Positions 30,001 to 39,314 are shown, numbered from the stretch's first letter. The stretch is 64,000 nt of DNA from Streptococcus didelphis DSM 15616 (GCF_000380005.1 NZ_KB904188.1:1-64000), one strand, 5' to 3'. The notes: generated by a model not told the origin, from the sequence alone. Made by a program: numbers and translations.

Positions 30001-30181
30001 TGGTCAAAGAGAAAATGTTGAGGTTTATCGTTTAATTACAAGAGGAACAATTGAAGAAAAGATACTAGAATTACAGGAAAATAAAAAGAATCTGGTCACG
30101 ACAGTCTTAGATGGCAATGAAAATAGAGCTAGCATGACAATTGATGACATCAAAGATATACTAGGTCTTACTTCTGATTAA
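27086..30181 (+). CDS. SNF2-family helicase with SWIM zinc finger
   Basis: This large 1031-residue DEAD/DEAH ATPase belongs to the Swi2/Snf2 class. A SWIM-type zinc motif (Cys52-x-Cys54 ... Cys63-x-His65) lies near the N-terminus. A non-catalytic region of about 500 residues follows. The motor begins about residue 590: Walker A DDMGLGKT (near 610), DEAQ box (near 705) and helicase-C motif SRAHRIGQRENVEVYRLI near the end. Bacterial members are thought to remodel RNA polymerase or DNA complexes; the specific role is unknown. Confidence 0.88.
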   Translation: MARLIPGRIRNQGIDLYNEGLVSILERNEDSLQARVDSFLVHYGVEDDEIYCPCSLFDKKRYCQHIAALEYFLKNDQEGKQIAEELANHIEDKQINQKLTSFGSLFLDSLAMNEDDTVMYRLSATASRSPFSSDFWWSLKLNRLPGDKAYIIRDIHAFINLVKKEGFYQIGKNYYEPLSILRFDQASQDLIYFLWRLTSGISQADQNFIFTNHARHLVLPSGFFEEGIYTLTSLYDFSFEGPEGNFSNLFVKSLSQDSGLFQFIVEVDRKSIELQILEKNLYYLFDNEYILYRNTFYHLNLKQQKIVSAIRSLPVQSDLSKHIQFDLDDQAKLAASLLDFQEIGQVTAPKSFEIKDFDVSFNFDLEGKDTIILQLVFDYGDIQIKNKRSLGHLPFASHYKKEEKIYRALTRYGFSSKFRSKKEIKTDHDIYQFFTETIPYLEKLGTVTLSDHIEALTFSEVPQIAIENKAGLLDISFDFSKVLEDDVEDALDALFNNQPYFISKKGKLVLFDNETQKISHSLQKLRARQLGNGHMQLDGIAAMQVSQLFSDMSNVHFSQELEELVSDLTHPENYTLPDLDVEADIRDYQYQGIKWLSVLDKYGFGGILADDMGLGKTLQTISFLKSKLHKNSKILILSPSSLIYNWLDEFHKFTPDVDVVVSYGLKQVRDQLIAEEHQVTITSYSSFRQDFDNYSQYHYDYLILDEAQVIKNSQTKIAQSLKSFNAKNCFALSGTPIENKLLEIWSIFQIVLPGLLPSKKEFLKLEAKQVARYIKPFIMRRRKEEVLPELPDLIEINYSNEMSDSQKAIYLAQLRQMQDRIRNASDTDINRQKIEILSGITRLRQICDTPSLFMPFDGESGKLDSLKTLLLQIKENGHRALIFSQFRGMLDIAGIEMEKLGLSSYKITGSTPANERQEMTRAFNAGSKDAFLISLKAGGVGLNLTGADTVVLIDLWWNPAVEMQAISRAHRIGQRENVEVYRLITRGTIEEKILELQENKKNLVTTVLDGNENRASMTIDDIKDILGLTSD

Positions 30182-30213
30182 GTCAGCTTCTTATGGAGCT
30201 GGCTTTTTTATAA
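30181..30213 (+). terminator. Terminator after the SNF2 helicase gene
   Basis: AGTCAGCT/AGCTGGCT form a stem with a short loop and six T follow. Confidence 0.8.
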
Positions 30214-30414
30214 ATAACTCTTATAAGGAACTTCTTTTTGAAAAATAGTAAGTTAGCAAGGATTTTACAGGTGAAACTAGACTAAAAAAGATGATAGTCA
30301 GAATTTTCTATTGAATTTTAATTGTTTATACAATTTATTGAAGGAATGCTTTGAAAAATAGGAGTTTTTAGTTTATAATAAAAAATGCTATAGTAAAGAA
30401 GGGTAATTAAAAAT

Positions 30415-31017
30415 ATGACTAAACATGTATTTCCATTAGTTGCAGATGGACAGCCTATTATTGAATTAGCTCGTCAGATGAACTTGTATGAAAATGAAGA
30501 TTTAATTACAAATATCCATGGTTACTATCAGGATAAACATTATGATGATATGGCTCATGATAATCCTAGCTCAGCAACTCTTCCCTATAATGATCCTTCT
30601 AGTCGTTTGTCTACGATTGATGAAGGACGTAACTATGCACAAGAGGCCAAAAAACGAGCTCGAAAAGATTTGAAAGAAAAACGACAGTCTTATATTGCAA
30701 AGGAAATGACTCACAATACAAAGTCCTCTTTTCATAAAATTGGTCGTGATAATCCTAAAGAGTTATCAAAACAAGCTATCAAGTCAGATAATAAATGGAA
30801 TCGTTTAAGTAAAAATCTAAGCCAAGATTCTTATATCTTAGCAGAAATTCCTAAGCAGTATAAGGAACCAAAACAAGCTAAGACAGATTCTACTAGTAAA
30901 AACAATTATGATTTCCTCAAGCGCAGCCAAATTTACAATAATCAAGAAGCACGTTTACAAAAAGAAAAATCTATTGCACAAGAGTTGAACTTAACAAGAT
31001 TTGATGAACTCAGTTGA
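30415..31017 (+). CDS. Conserved hypothetical protein upstream of murC
   Basis: I do not recognise a domain in this 200-residue hydrophilic protein. It has no signal peptide or membrane segment. The N-terminal 50 residues (PLVADGQPIIELARQMNLYENEDL) look folded; the rest is rich in Lys, Asn, Ser and Gln and probably flexible. It ends 37 bases before murC on the same strand and likely shares a transcript with it. A role near cell-wall synthesis is only a guess from position. Confidence 0.6.
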   Translation: MTKHVFPLVADGQPIIELARQMNLYENEDLITNIHGYYQDKHYDDMAHDNPSSATLPYNDPSSRLSTIDEGRNYAQEAKKRARKDLKEKRQSYIAKEMTHNTKSSFHKIGRDNPKELSKQAIKSDNKWNRLSKNLSQDSYILAEIPKQYKEPKQAKTDSTSKNNYDFLKRSQIYNNQEARLQKEKSIAQELNLTRFDELS

Positions 31018-31054
31018 TAAATAGTATAGATTTAGAGTTAAAAAAGGAGTAATG

Positions 31055-32386
31055 ATGTCAAAAAGCTATCATTTTATTGGAATAAAAGGAGCAGGTATGA
31101 GTGCCTTGGCCTTGATGCTTCATCAAATGGGACATAAGGTTCAAGGAAGTGATGTAGAGAAATACTATTTTACACAAAGAGGACTAGAACAAGCAGGGAT
31201 AAAGATTCTTCCTTTTAGTGAAGATAATATTTCTGAGAATATAGAAGTTATAGCTGGTAATGCCTTTCGAGAAGATAACAATGATGAACTAGCTTTTGCT
31301 ATAAAAAATAATATTCCTTTTAAAAGATACCATGAATTTTTAGGGGAGTTCATGCAACGCTTTATCAGTTTTGGTGTGGCTGGTGCTCACGGTAAAACCT
31401 CAACTACTGGGCTCTTATCTCATGTCTTAAAAAATATTACAGATACATCCTATCTCATCGGAGATGGTACAGGTAGAGGCTCAGCAAATGCCCATTACTT
31501 TGTTTTTGAATCTGATGAATATGAACGCCATTTCATGCCTTACCACCCAGAATATTCCATTATTACAAATATTGATTTTGATCATCCTGACTATTTTACA
31601 GGTATTGAAGATGTTTTTAATGCCTTCAATGATTATGCAAAACAGGTAAAAAAAGCCTTATTTGTTTACGGAGAAGATCAGGAATTAAAAGCTATTACAG
31701 CAAATGCCCCTATCTATTATTATGGTTTTGAAGATAGTAATGATTTCGTGGCCTGTGATATCACTAGAACCACTAATGGATCAGATTTTAAAGTAAAACA
31801 TGATGGACAGGTTATTGGTGAATTCCATGTGCCAGCTTACGGGCGTCATAATATTTTAAATGCGACAGCTGTGATTGCTAATCTTTACATTGCAGGAATC
31901 GATTTAGACTTAGTGTCTGAACATATGAAGACTTTCTCAGGAGTTAAGCGTCGCTTTACTGAAAAGATTATCAATGATACTATCATTATTGATGATTTTG
32001 CCCACCATCCAACAGAAATTATTGCAACGATTGATGCTGCCAGACAAAAGTATCCTAGTAAAGAAATAGTGGCTATTTTTCAACCACACACCTTTACACG
32101 GACGATAGCTTTGCTGGATGAGTTTGCTCAAGCCTTAAATGAAGCTGATCATGTCTACCTAGCACAAATTTATGGCTCGGCGCGTGAAATTGACAAGGGT
32201 GAGGTCAAGGTTGAAGATCTAGCAGAAAAAATTATAAAACCTTCAAAAGTCATTACTGTTGAAAATGTGTCACCTCTTTTAGACCGTGAAAATGCTGTCT
32301 ATGTCTTTATGGGAGCTGGGGATATTCAACTTTATGAAAGATCCTTTGAAGAACTGTTAGCTAATTTAACTCAGAATAATCAATAG
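31055..32386 (+). CDS. murC: UDP-N-acetylmuramate-L-alanine ligase
   Basis: MurC adds L-alanine to UDP-MurNAc, the first step of stem-peptide assembly, in the cytoplasm. The N-terminal Rossmann motif is [14 protein letters not shown] and the ATP motif is GAHGKTST. Of two adjacent ATGs the second fits the AAAGGAG spacing (5-6 bases) and gives 443 residues. Confidence 0.95.
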   Translation: MSKSYHFIGIKGAGMSALALMLHQMGHKVQGSDVEKYYFTQRGLEQAGIKILPFSEDNISENIEVIAGNAFREDNNDELAFAIKNNIPFKRYHEFLGEFMQRFISFGVAGAHGKTSTTGLLSHVLKNITDTSYLIGDGTGRGSANAHYFVFESDEYERHFMPYHPEYSIITNIDFDHPDYFTGIEDVFNAFNDYAKQVKKALFVYGEDQELKAITANAPIYYYGFEDSNDFVACDITRTTNGSDFKVKHDGQVIGEFHVPAYGRHNILNATAVIANLYIAGIDLDLVSEHMKTFSGVKRRFTEKIINDTIIIDDFAHHPTEIIATIDAARQKYPSKEIVAIFQPHTFTRTIALLDEFAQALNEADHVYLAQIYGSAREIDKGEVKVEDLAEKIIKPSKVITVENVSPLLDRENAVYVFMGAGDIQLYERSFEELLANLTQNNQ

Positions 32387-32389
32387 AGA

Positions 32390-32418
32390 GATCCTGCCCT
32401 AGGCAGGCTTTTCTCATA
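32390..32418 (+). terminator. Hairpin between murC and the acetyltransferase gene
   Basis: CCTGCC(CTA)GGCAGG, extended by flanking GAGA and TCTC, is followed by CTTTTCTC. The T run is imperfect, so read-through into the next gene is likely. Confidence 0.5.
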
Positions 32419-32430
32419 AAAAGGATAGAT

Positions 32431-32925
32431 ATGTTTATTAGGAATGTAAGTGAAGCTGATTGGCAGTTTATTTATGAAATTGAATGTGACAATTTTTCTA
32501 AAGAAGAAGCTGCTAGTATTGAGGCAATTAGGCAAAGGACAAGCTTGATTAAGGATACTTTTCTTGTTGCAGAAATCAATCAAAAAATTGTTGGTTATAT
32601 AGAAGGTCCCGTTGTTCTGGAACCTCACCTTGAAGATTCACTTTTTCATCAAATTAAGGAGAATCCAGCTAGTGGAGGCTATATTGCAGTAACTAGTCTA
32701 TCAATTGCTAAAGACTATCAGCAACAAGGGATTGGTATGGCATTAATTGCAGCACTTAAGGACCTCTCCTTGGCACAAAAGCGGCAGGGAATTATTTTAA
32801 CTTGTCATGACTATTTGATTCCTTACTACCAGATGAATGGTTTTACTTGTTTAGGCTTATCTGATTCTAAACATGGGGGTTCTGTTTGGTATGACATGTT
32901 GTGGAAAAATAAAAAGCAATTATAA
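32431..32925 (+). CDS. GNAT family N-acetyltransferase
   Basis: This 164-residue acyl-CoA-dependent acetyltransferase shows motif A as SLSIAKDYQQQGIGMALIAAL (V/I-x-x-x-x-Q-x-x-G-x-G/A) and the C-terminal YYQMNGFTCLG. The substrate is unknown. It is placed between murC and mltG, as in other streptococci. Confidence 0.85.
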   Translation: MFIRNVSEADWQFIYEIECDNFSKEEAASIEAIRQRTSLIKDTFLVAEINQKIVGYIEGPVVLEPHLEDSLFHQIKENPASGGYIAVTSLSIAKDYQQQGIGMALIAALKDLSLAQKRQGIILTCHDYLIPYYQMNGFTCLGLSDSKHGGSVWYDMLWKNKKQL

Positions 32926-33028
32926 GCAAGAATTCCTTATAAAAAGTTAGTGACAAATAAAGGTATTTGTTGCTTTTCTCATCTATTTAAGTTATAATTG
33001 CCAATGATTATGTTTAGGAGGATTGGCT

Positions 33029-34687
33029 TTGACCGATTTTAAGGATGATAAGCAGAAAATTCAAAAAAATTTAAGCTTTAAAGAGCAAATTTTAGCAGAG
33101 TTGGAAAAAGCTAATCAGATTCGTAAAGAAAAAGAGGAAGCGCTTCTTCAAGAAGGTCTAAAAGAAGAGGAATTTCAGCAAAAAGAGCAAGAAGCTCAAG
33201 AAGCAGCTCGAAGAACAGTAGACCTTTATAAGAAATATAAAGAAGAAACTGTAAAATCAACTGCTAGGGATGAAGAAACTCAAGAAAAGTTAGCACCTAC
33301 TTTTTCCAGTGCAAGTGATAAGGATAAACATAAGAAGGAAATCAAGCAGTCTCAAGACTATTCAGAAACTATCTCTTTTACTCCAGTAGAAATGATAAGC
33401 TCTAAAGAATTAAGTGAAGATAGCTTATCAAAGCAAGAAGAAGCAGGTAATCATTTTGAAGAGTTAGATGATAGTGATTTGGATTACCAACTTGCCTCTA
33501 ATGAGGGGGAAGGGCTTGATTCGGAAAGTTTAGTGAGGAAAAATACAATAAAACGTCAAAGAACTGATCGTGTGGCAAGAAAGATCTCAACCTTGGTTAT
33601 CACTTCCTTTTTACTGCTTATTGTGTTAATTGGTTTGATAGCAACATTCTTTGTTTATACGAGCCTTAACCCAGTTGATAAAAAGGATGACAAGTATGTT
33701 CTGGTTGAAATTCCAGCTGGTGCAGGAAATAAATTAATTGGACAAACCCTTGAGAAAAAAGGATTGATTAAAAATAGTACCGTTTTTAATTTTTATACTA
33801 AATTTAAAAACTATACTAACTTCCAAAGTGGCTATTACAATTTACAAAAGAGCATGACTTTAGAAGAGATTTCAAAAAGCTTACAGGCTGGCGGAACAGC
33901 AGAGCCAACAAAACCTGCCCTTGGTAAAGTTTTAATTCCAGAAGGCTATACTATTAAACAAATGGCTAAGGGAATTTCGGATAATGTTAATACCAAATCG
34001 AAAAAGGATAAGACTCCTTTTACTTCGAAAGAATTCCTGGACCTTGTTCAGGATGATGCTTTCATAAAAGAAATGGTTAAAAAATACCCAAGGCTTTTAT
34101 CACATCTGCCAAAGAAAACAGAAGCAATCTATCAATTAGAAGGCTATCTTTTCCCAGCTACTTATAACTATTACAAAGATTCTACTATGAAGGATCTGGT
34201 AGAAGAGATGCTAGCTACAACTGATGCAACTCTAGCTCCTTATTATGATACAATTGAGTCTAGTGGTAAGACCGTCAATGAAGTCTTAACCTTAGCATCT
34301 TTAGTTGAAAAAGAAGGCTCTACAGATGAGGACAGACGTGAAATCGCAAGTGTTTTCTATAATCGTCTCAAAAATGGCATGGCCTTACAATCCAATATTG
34401 CTGTTTTATATGCTATGGATAAACTAGGGGAGAAAACTACCTTAGCTGAAGATGCAGCTATTGATACAAGTATCAAGTCCCCCTATAATATTTATACAAA
34501 TACAGGTTTAATGCCTGGTCCTGTAGATAGTGCAGGCTTATCAGCAATTGATGCAACTGTTAAACCTGCTAATACAGACTATTTGTACTTTGTTGCCAAT
34601 GTTCACACTGGCGATGTTTATTATGCTAAAACATATGAAGAGCATTCTGCAAATGTTCACAAGTATGTTAATAGTCAAATTGAGTAA
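33029..34687 (+). CDS. mltG: Endolytic murein transglycosylase MltG
   Basis: MltG cuts nascent glycan strands and acts in peripheral peptidoglycan synthesis in streptococci. A highly charged cytoplasmic region of about 185 residues with coiled-coil character precedes one membrane helix (about 188-212). The YceG domain outside has the catalytic Glu in ASLVEKEGSTDEDR. The TTG at 33029 has AGGAGG 7 bases upstream and is preferred to the TTG six bases earlier. Confidence 0.9.
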   Translation: MTDFKDDKQKIQKNLSFKEQILAELEKANQIRKEKEEALLQEGLKEEEFQQKEQEAQEAARRTVDLYKKYKEETVKSTARDEETQEKLAPTFSSASDKDKHKKEIKQSQDYSETISFTPVEMISSKELSEDSLSKQEEAGNHFEELDDSDLDYQLASNEGEGLDSESLVRKNTIKRQRTDRVARKISTLVITSFLLLIVLIGLIATFFVYTSLNPVDKKDDKYVLVEIPAGAGNKLIGQTLEKKGLIKNSTVFNFYTKFKNYTNFQSGYYNLQKSMTLEEISKSLQAGGTAEPTKPALGKVLIPEGYTIKQMAKGISDNVNTKSKKDKTPFTSKEFLDLVQDDAFIKEMVKKYPRLLSHLPKKTEAIYQLEGYLFPATYNYYKDSTMKDLVEEMLATTDATLAPYYDTIESSGKTVNEVLTLASLVEKEGSTDEDRREIASVFYNRLKNGMALQSNIAVLYAMDKLGEKTTLAEDAAIDTSIKSPYNIYTNTGLMPGPVDSAGLSAIDATVKPANTDYLYFVANVHTGDVYYAKTYEEHSANVHKYVNSQIE

Positions 34688-34722
34688 ATACAAACATGAT
34701 GCATTGCATCATGTTTGTATTT
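34688..34722. terminator. Perfect 33-bp palindrome between mltG and greA
   Basis: Two 16-bp arms (ATACAAACATGATGCA and its complement) flank a single base, followed by a short T-rich tail. It is the likely mltG terminator. The arms are unusually long and perfect. Confidence 0.7.
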
Positions 34723-34752
34723 CTGAAATAAATTAATGAAAAGAGAAAAATA

Positions 34753-35235
34753 ATGGCTGAAAAAACTTATCCAATGACCCAAACTGAAAAAGAACAATTA
34801 GAAGCAGAATTAGAAGAATTAAAACTGGTACGTCGTCCAGAAGTGGTTGAACGTATTAAGATTGCCCGTTCTTATGGTGACCTTTCTGAGAATTCAGAAT
34901 ATGATGCTGCAAAAGATGAACAAGCTTTCGTGGAAGGACAGATTTCAACCTTGGAAACACAAATTCGCTTTGCTCAAGTAGTTGATAGTGATGCTGTGGC
35001 AAAAGATGAAGTAGCAATTGGTAAAACAGTTGTAGTCCAAGAAGTAGGTACTAGTGATAAAGATACCTATCATATCGTGGGAGCAGCAGGTGCAGATATT
35101 TTCTCAGGAAAAATATCAAATGAAAGCCCCATTGCACAAGCCTTGATTGGAAAAAGAACAGGTGACACAACTACAATTACAACACCAACTTCTACCTATC
35201 AAGTAGAAATTATCAGTGTTGAAAAAACAAAGTAA
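34753..35235 (+). CDS. greA: Transcription elongation factor GreA
   Basis: GreA rescues backtracked RNA polymerase by stimulating RNA cleavage. The 160-residue protein has the N-terminal coiled coil (about 10-80) with acidic tip residues in [18 protein letters not shown], and a C-terminal FKBP-like domain ([13 protein letters not shown]). Confidence 0.95.
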   Translation: MAEKTYPMTQTEKEQLEAELEELKLVRRPEVVERIKIARSYGDLSENSEYDAAKDEQAFVEGQISTLETQIRFAQVVDSDAVAKDEVAIGKTVVVQEVGTSDKDTYHIVGAAGADIFSGKISNESPIAQALIGKRTGDTTTITTPTSTYQVEIISVEKTK

Positions 35236-35237
35236 GA

Positions 35238-35265
35238 AAGTTGCTGATGAGTCAGCGATTTTTTA
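35238..35265 (+). terminator. greA terminator
   Basis: GCTGA(TGAG)TCAGC followed by a run of T. Confidence 0.75.
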
Positions 35266-35269
35266 TCTA

Positions 35270-35306
35270 AAAATATCCCAGGACAAATGTGTCCTGGGAT
35301 ATTTTG
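35270..35306. terminator. Bidirectional terminator between greA and yidC
   Basis: A 15-bp stem containing ATCCCAGGACA/TGTCCTGGGAT has the loop AATG and A/T runs on both sides. It serves the convergent yidC transcript and backs up the greA terminator. Confidence 0.88.
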
Positions 35307-35316
35307 TTAGTCATTT

Positions 35317-36243
35317 TTAGTTACGTTTTTTCTGCTTTCCGGCATTGCGGTTAGTCTTTGGTTTAGAAATAATTGGATCAGAAATATTCTTTTGACTTGC
35401 AGTAACATCTTTACGTTTTTTTGCTGCTGTATAGGCCTTTGGAGGATTATTTTTATATTCTTCCTCAATTTTTTGGCGCAATTTTGGCTTAAGGATATAA
35501 GTTGTGATAAGTTGTTGAATGATGCTAAAGAATCCACCCACAAACCAATACAAGCCAACTCCGGCTGGAAGGTTAAAGGACATAAAAATCATCATAATAG
35601 GCATGGTATACATCATTGTTTTCATTTGAGCACGTTGCTCTGGGGAAACAGCCTGCATAGATAACCAAGATTGGAAGAAATATAAGCTGGCTATAATAGC
35701 AGTTAATATCAAACTACGGCTACCAAGGTCAATTCCCATGAACTGGCTTGTTGAGACACCTTTTGTGTATTGGGCTGCAAAGTACATAGCAGAGAAGAAG
35801 GGCATCTGAATCAAAAGAGGTAAACAACCCATACCTCCCAGAATATTAACCCCCATTTCACGCTGAGCTGCCATTAATTCTCCCTGAGCAGCAATTTTTT
35901 CTTCCTGAGAAGAAGCATTTTTAATACGTTGGTTAATAGGCTCAAAAACAGGTTTCAAGTAGGCCATCTTTTCAGATTGATAACTTGCTTTCCATGATTG
36001 GTATAAGCCTAATGGTAAGATGATAGTTCTTACAATAATGGTTACAATAATAATGGCTAAGCCATAGCCTAAGTTAATATGGTTGGCAAAGTAATCAATG
36101 AAATAAGACATTGGCTTACCAAAGTAATCCCAAATAAAACCTTTTGGATTGCCATGAGAATCTCGACCAACACATCCACTTAAGGTAAAGAGAATGGATA
36201 GTGCAAGCCCTGAGAAGAGGATGCGATTTAATTTAATTTTCAA
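35317..36243 (-). CDS. yidC: Membrane protein insertase YidC (lipoprotein form)
   Basis: This YidC/OxaA protein inserts membrane proteins with or without the Sec channel. The lipobox FTLSGC gives Cys24 as lipid site. Five membrane segments and the conserved positively charged groove region follow. Streptococci normally carry two yidC genes; this 308-residue copy with a basic C-terminal tail ([15 protein letters not shown]) probably corresponds to one of them. It is preceded on the same strand by the acylphosphatase gene. Confidence 0.9.
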   Translation of the reverse strand: MKIKLNRILFSGLALSILFTLSGCVGRDSHGNPKGFIWDYFGKPMSYFIDYFANHINLGYGLAIIIVTIIVRTIILPLGLYQSWKASYQSEKMAYLKPVFEPINQRIKNASSQEEKIAAQGELMAAQREMGVNILGGMGCLPLLIQMPFFSAMYFAAQYTKGVSTSQFMGIDLGSRSLILTAIIASLYFFQSWLSMQAVSPEQRAQMKTMMYTMPIMMIFMSFNLPAGVGLYWFVGGFFSIIQQLITTYILKPKLRQKIEEEYKNNPPKAYTAAKKRKDVTASQKNISDPIISKPKTNRNAGKQKKRN

Positions 36244-36326
36244 TGTTATTGTCCTTTAGTTTTTAATATACTTATCTATTTTACTTTTTTTTTATCAATT
36301 TAACAATAGTTCTAAAGCCTGATTTT

Positions 36327-36605
36327 CTAATTGGATACTTTGAAATCATGATAGTCCTTAAAGTTTCCCATGGAAACATCAAGATAGGTTACTTTAGACC
36401 AGCTTGAGGGACCTTTTCTAATTTTTTGAATAAAGCTAGTCAACTTAGAAGAATCAGAAGATTGCGCTAAGATTTCCACAGTTCCGTCTTCATTATTCCA
36501 GACACGCCCATAGATATCTCCCATTTCTTGTGCTAGGGCATAAGTGGCATAACGAAAACCTACACCTTGAACCTTGCCAGAAATAATTAAGTGTACCTTT
36601 TTCAT
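36327..36605 (-). CDS. acyP: Acylphosphatase
   Basis: This small 92-residue enzyme hydrolyses acyl phosphates. Catalytic Arg18 lies in GKVQGVGFRY and catalytic Asn36 or Asn37 in VWNNEDGTVEI. Its promoter region is shared with the divergent RNA methyltransferase gene. Confidence 0.93.
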   Translation of the reverse strand: MKKVHLIISGKVQGVGFRYATYALAQEMGDIYGRVWNNEDGTVEILAQSSDSSKLTSFIQKIRKGPSSWSKVTYLDVSMGNFKDYHDFKVSN

Positions 36606-36711
36606 AGTAAGCCTCCATTAATCTTATTATAACATAAGATGTATTTTGCCTCTTTATTATAAGTTTCCTTCCTAAGCAGAAGGATTAGTCTCTTTGATGA
36701 GAACCAACTTA

Positions 36712-36720
36712 TGGTATAAT
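36712..36720 (+). promoter_or_regulatory. Extended -10 promoter, ATG 7 bases downstream
   Basis: TGGTATAAT ends 6 bases before the ATG at 36727. The transcript would start at or next to the start codon, giving a leaderless mRNA. There is no ribosome binding site. Confidence 0.6.
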
Positions 36721-36726
36721 ATGCAC

Positions 36727-37482
36727 ATGAAAATAAGTTCTAGAACAAACCCACTCATAAAACAAACAAAAAAATTACTGACCAAGAAGCATCGGAAGCA
36801 TTCTTATCTCATTGAAGGTTGGCATTTAGTTGAAGAAGCTAAGAAAAGTAAGCAAGTCTTTCTACATATCTTTGTCTTAGAAGAAATGGTAGACCAGCTT
36901 GTTTCACTAGGAATTACTGAAGATCAAGCCAAGCTTATTGTGGTAGCAAAGGAAGTTCTGAAAGAATTAACAGATTCTCCTAACCCTCAAGGAATAATTG
37001 CTGAGATAGCAATGCCCCAGCTAGTATTACCTGAGACAAAAGAAGGGAAATACCTCTTATTAGAAGATGTTCAAGATCCTGGAAACCTTGGTACTATTAT
37101 CAGAACAGCCCACGCAGCTAAGCTTGACGGCGTTATTATCTCTGAAAAATCAGCTGATATTTACAACCAAAAAACCCTTCGCTCCATGCAGGGAAGTCAT
37201 TTTCATATTCCTGTATGGCGTACAGATGTATATGCTTTTTGCCAGAGGATGAAGCAAAAGGACATGCCTATTTTAGCAACTACCCTTGCTCAACATTCAA
37301 TCACTTATAAAGAACTACCCTTGACCCCTAACTTTGTCTTGGTTATGGGAAATGAAGGAAATGGCATTAGCAGGCAAATGGCAGAGCTGGCCACAGTTTT
37401 GGTTCATATTGACATGCCAGGAAAGGCTGAGAGTTTGAATGTTGCAGTAGCGGCAGGAATCCTTATTTTCAGTTTGATTTAA
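36727..37482 (+). CDS. SpoU/TrmH-type RNA 2'-O-methyltransferase
   Basis: This RNA ribose methyltransferase has an N-terminal substrate-binding domain (RTNPLIKQTKKLLTKKHRK) and the knotted SPOUT domain with motifs EDVQDPGNLGTIIRTA, VMGNEGNGIS and ESLNVAVAAGI. The ATG at 36727 is chosen because the upstream in-frame ATG lies before the -10 box. The protein has 251 residues. The exact target (rRNA or tRNA) is not shown by sequence. Confidence 0.88.
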   Translation: MKISSRTNPLIKQTKKLLTKKHRKHSYLIEGWHLVEEAKKSKQVFLHIFVLEEMVDQLVSLGITEDQAKLIVVAKEVLKELTDSPNPQGIIAEIAMPQLVLPETKEGKYLLLEDVQDPGNLGTIIRTAHAAKLDGVIISEKSADIYNQKTLRSMQGSHFHIPVWRTDVYAFCQRMKQKDMPILATTLAQHSITYKELPLTPNFVLVMGNEGNGISRQMAELATVLVHIDMPGKAESLNVAVAAGILIFSLI

Positions 37483-37489
37483 GCAAATA

Positions 37490-37498
37490 TGGTATAAT
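37490..37498 (+). promoter_or_regulatory. Extended -10 promoter of the HD-domain gene
   Basis: TGGTATAAT lies just after the methyltransferase stop codon and is followed by a strong RBS (GGGGAGGTGA) before the ATG at 37518. Confidence 0.6.
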
Positions 37499-37517
37499 AA
37501 AGGGGAGGTGATATGAT

Positions 37518-38018
37518 ATGGATTATAAAAAAGATTCAGAATTTATGGAACATGTAGGTTCTTTGATAGAACATCCTCGTTTCCAAAGACTAGACGGTAT
37601 TGTACAACATCACCATTCCACTCGCTTAGAACACTCTATTAATGTTGCTTATACAAGTTATAGATTAGCAAAACGTTTTGGATGGGATGCCAAGAGTACT
37701 GCTCGCGGCGGTCTGCTTCATGACTTCTTTTATTATGATTGGCGCATCCAAAAATTCAATAAAAGCCATGCCTGGGTCCATCCCAGAATTGCCCTAAGAA
37801 ATGCTAAAAAGTTAACAGATATCAACAAAAAAGAAGAAGATATTATTTTAAAGCATATGTGGGGAGCAACCATAGCCTTTCCTCGTTACAAGGAAAGCTA
37901 TATTGTAACCTTGGTAGATAAGTATTGGGCAATCAAAGAAGCAGCCACGCCCCTACGTAAACACTGGGCAAACAGACGCATTCTTAAAAGAAAGACTCTA
38001 AATAGTCACAATCATTAA
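37518..38018 (+). CDS. HD-domain phosphohydrolase
   Basis: This 166-residue metal-dependent phosphohydrolase has the HD pattern HHHSTRLEHSINVAY, GGLLHDFFYYDW and a final VDKYWAIKEA. No other domain is present. The substrate is unknown. It has its own promoter and a strong RBS. Confidence 0.82.
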   Translation: MDYKKDSEFMEHVGSLIEHPRFQRLDGIVQHHHSTRLEHSINVAYTSYRLAKRFGWDAKSTARGGLLHDFFYYDWRIQKFNKSHAWVHPRIALRNAKKLTDINKKEEDIILKHMWGATIAFPRYKESYIVTLVDKYWAIKEAATPLRKHWANRRILKRKTLNSHNH

Positions 38019-38044
38019 ACAAATAAGGAAAAAGAGGAAAACTC

Positions 38045-38734
38045 ATGAATGATAATATTATTTACAGTGAAACAGATGCTGGCTTAAGCCAGTTCTTTAC
38101 TAAAATTTATAGCTTGGTTGGAATGGGAGTAGCACTATCTGCTTTTGTTTCTTACCTCATGCTTTACCCTTTTAGAGAAAACTTAATCGCTATTATAGCT
38201 AACCATCCTTGGGTTTATTTTGGGGCTGCTATCATCGAATTATTACTTGTATTTGTAGCAAGTGCAGCTGCTCGTAAAAATACCCCGGCTGCTCTGCCTC
38301 TCTTTTTAATCTATTCTGCTCTGAATGGCTTTACCTTAAGCTTTATCATTGCAGCCTATGCCCAAACAACTGTTTTACAGGCCTTTCTTTCCTCTGCTGC
38401 GGTTTTCTTTGCCATGTCTTTTATTGGTGCAAGAACTAAAAAAGATTTGTCAGGGATTCGTAAGGCTATGATGGCAGCAGTGATTGGGCTTATTATTGCT
38501 AGTCTTGTTAACTTATTTATTAGTAGTGGCATGATGAGCTATCTCATTAGTATTATTTCGGTTCTTGTTTTCTCAGGTTTAATAGCATCAGATAATCAAA
38601 TGATAAAAAAAGTCTACCAATCTACAAATGGTCAAGTTGGAGATGGCTGGGCAGTTGCTATGGCCTTGAGTTTATACCTAGACTTTATTAACTTATTTAT
38701 TAGTCTTCTTCGGATTTTTGGAAGAAACGATTAA
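38045..38734 (+). CDS. Bax inhibitor-1 (YbhL/YccA) family membrane protein
   Basis: This 229-residue protein has seven hydrophobic helices and belongs to the BI-1 family, whose bacterial members behave as pH-sensitive calcium leak channels or interact with FtsH. The C-terminal Asp pair region [11 protein letters not shown] is typical. It follows the HD gene by 26 bases. Confidence 0.88.
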   Translation: MNDNIIYSETDAGLSQFFTKIYSLVGMGVALSAFVSYLMLYPFRENLIAIIANHPWVYFGAAIIELLLVFVASAAARKNTPAALPLFLIYSALNGFTLSFIIAAYAQTTVLQAFLSSAAVFFAMSFIGARTKKDLSGIRKAMMAAVIGLIIASLVNLFISSGMMSYLISIISVLVFSGLIASDNQMIKKVYQSTNGQVGDGWAVAMALSLYLDFINLFISLLRIFGRND

Positions 38735-38743
38735 CGTTACTTG

Positions 38744-38772
38744 AAACTAGCTTGATAATAAGCTAGTTTTTT
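38744..38772 (+). terminator. Terminator after the Bax inhibitor-1 gene
   Basis: AACTAGCTT(GATAAT)AAGCTAGTT followed by TTTT. Confidence 0.85.
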
Positions 38773-38836
38773 ACATAAGAGCTCTGCTATTCTAGACAAA
38801 AGCCTCTTTTTGTTATTTGTAAAGCATGACTATTTT

Positions 38837-38845
38837 TGATATAAT
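38837..38845 (+). promoter_or_regulatory. Extended -10 promoter of yneF
   Basis: TGATATAAT, 35 bases before the yneF ATG. Confidence 0.55.
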
Positions 38846-38880
38846 AAGGGGAATAAAAAACTAGGAGAAATGAGATTAAT

Positions 38881-39123
38881 ATGTCTACAGCTATTTGGAT
38901 TTTAATAGTAATAATTGCCCTTGCAGGTGGCTTGTTTGGTGGTGTTTTTATCGCTCGTAAACAAATTGAAAAAGAAATTGGCGAGCACCCACGTTTAACC
39001 CCAGAAGCTATCCGAGAAATGATGAGTCAAATGGGCCAAAAGCCAAGTGAAGCAAAGATTCAACAAACTTATCGTAATATTGTTAAGCAATCAAAAGCTG
39101 CAACAAGCAAAAAGAAAAAATAA
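38881..39123 (+). CDS. YneF family single-pass membrane protein
   Basis: This 80-residue protein has one N-terminal membrane helix (about 4-26, [20 protein letters not shown]) and a conserved cytoplasmic segment [22 protein letters not shown]. It belongs to the UPF0154/YneF family, whose function is unknown. Confidence 0.9.
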   Translation: MSTAIWILIVIIALAGGLFGGVFIARKQIEKEIGEHPRLTPEAIREMMSQMGQKPSEAKIQQTYRNIVKQSKAATSKKKK

Positions 39124-39248
39124 AGAATATTTGAGTGTAGGTCCTACTTTCTAACTCATTTATTTGGTAAAAGTGAACAGTCCTTAAAAAGAGAAGTGGG
39201 TAAGACTTTCTTTTTAATTCGATTTGTCAACTGTTCAGAGTTCAAAGA

Positions 39249-39285
39249 AAAACTCAGTTGGCTCTTTACCAATTGAGTTTTTTGA
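39249..39285 (+). terminator. Terminator before murI
   Basis: AACTCAGTTGG/CCAATTGAGTT (one G-T pair) with a 7-base loop, followed by TTTT. Confidence 0.75.
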
Positions 39286-39314
39286 TGTAAATAATGTAAT
39301 TAGGAAGAGTGAAG

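Noticed and set aside
39220..39250. A second copy of the ISL3 terminal repeat (GATTTGTCAACTGTT)
   Set aside because: Only about 11 bases agree and the TAGTGGGT part is absent; there is no transposase remnant beside it.
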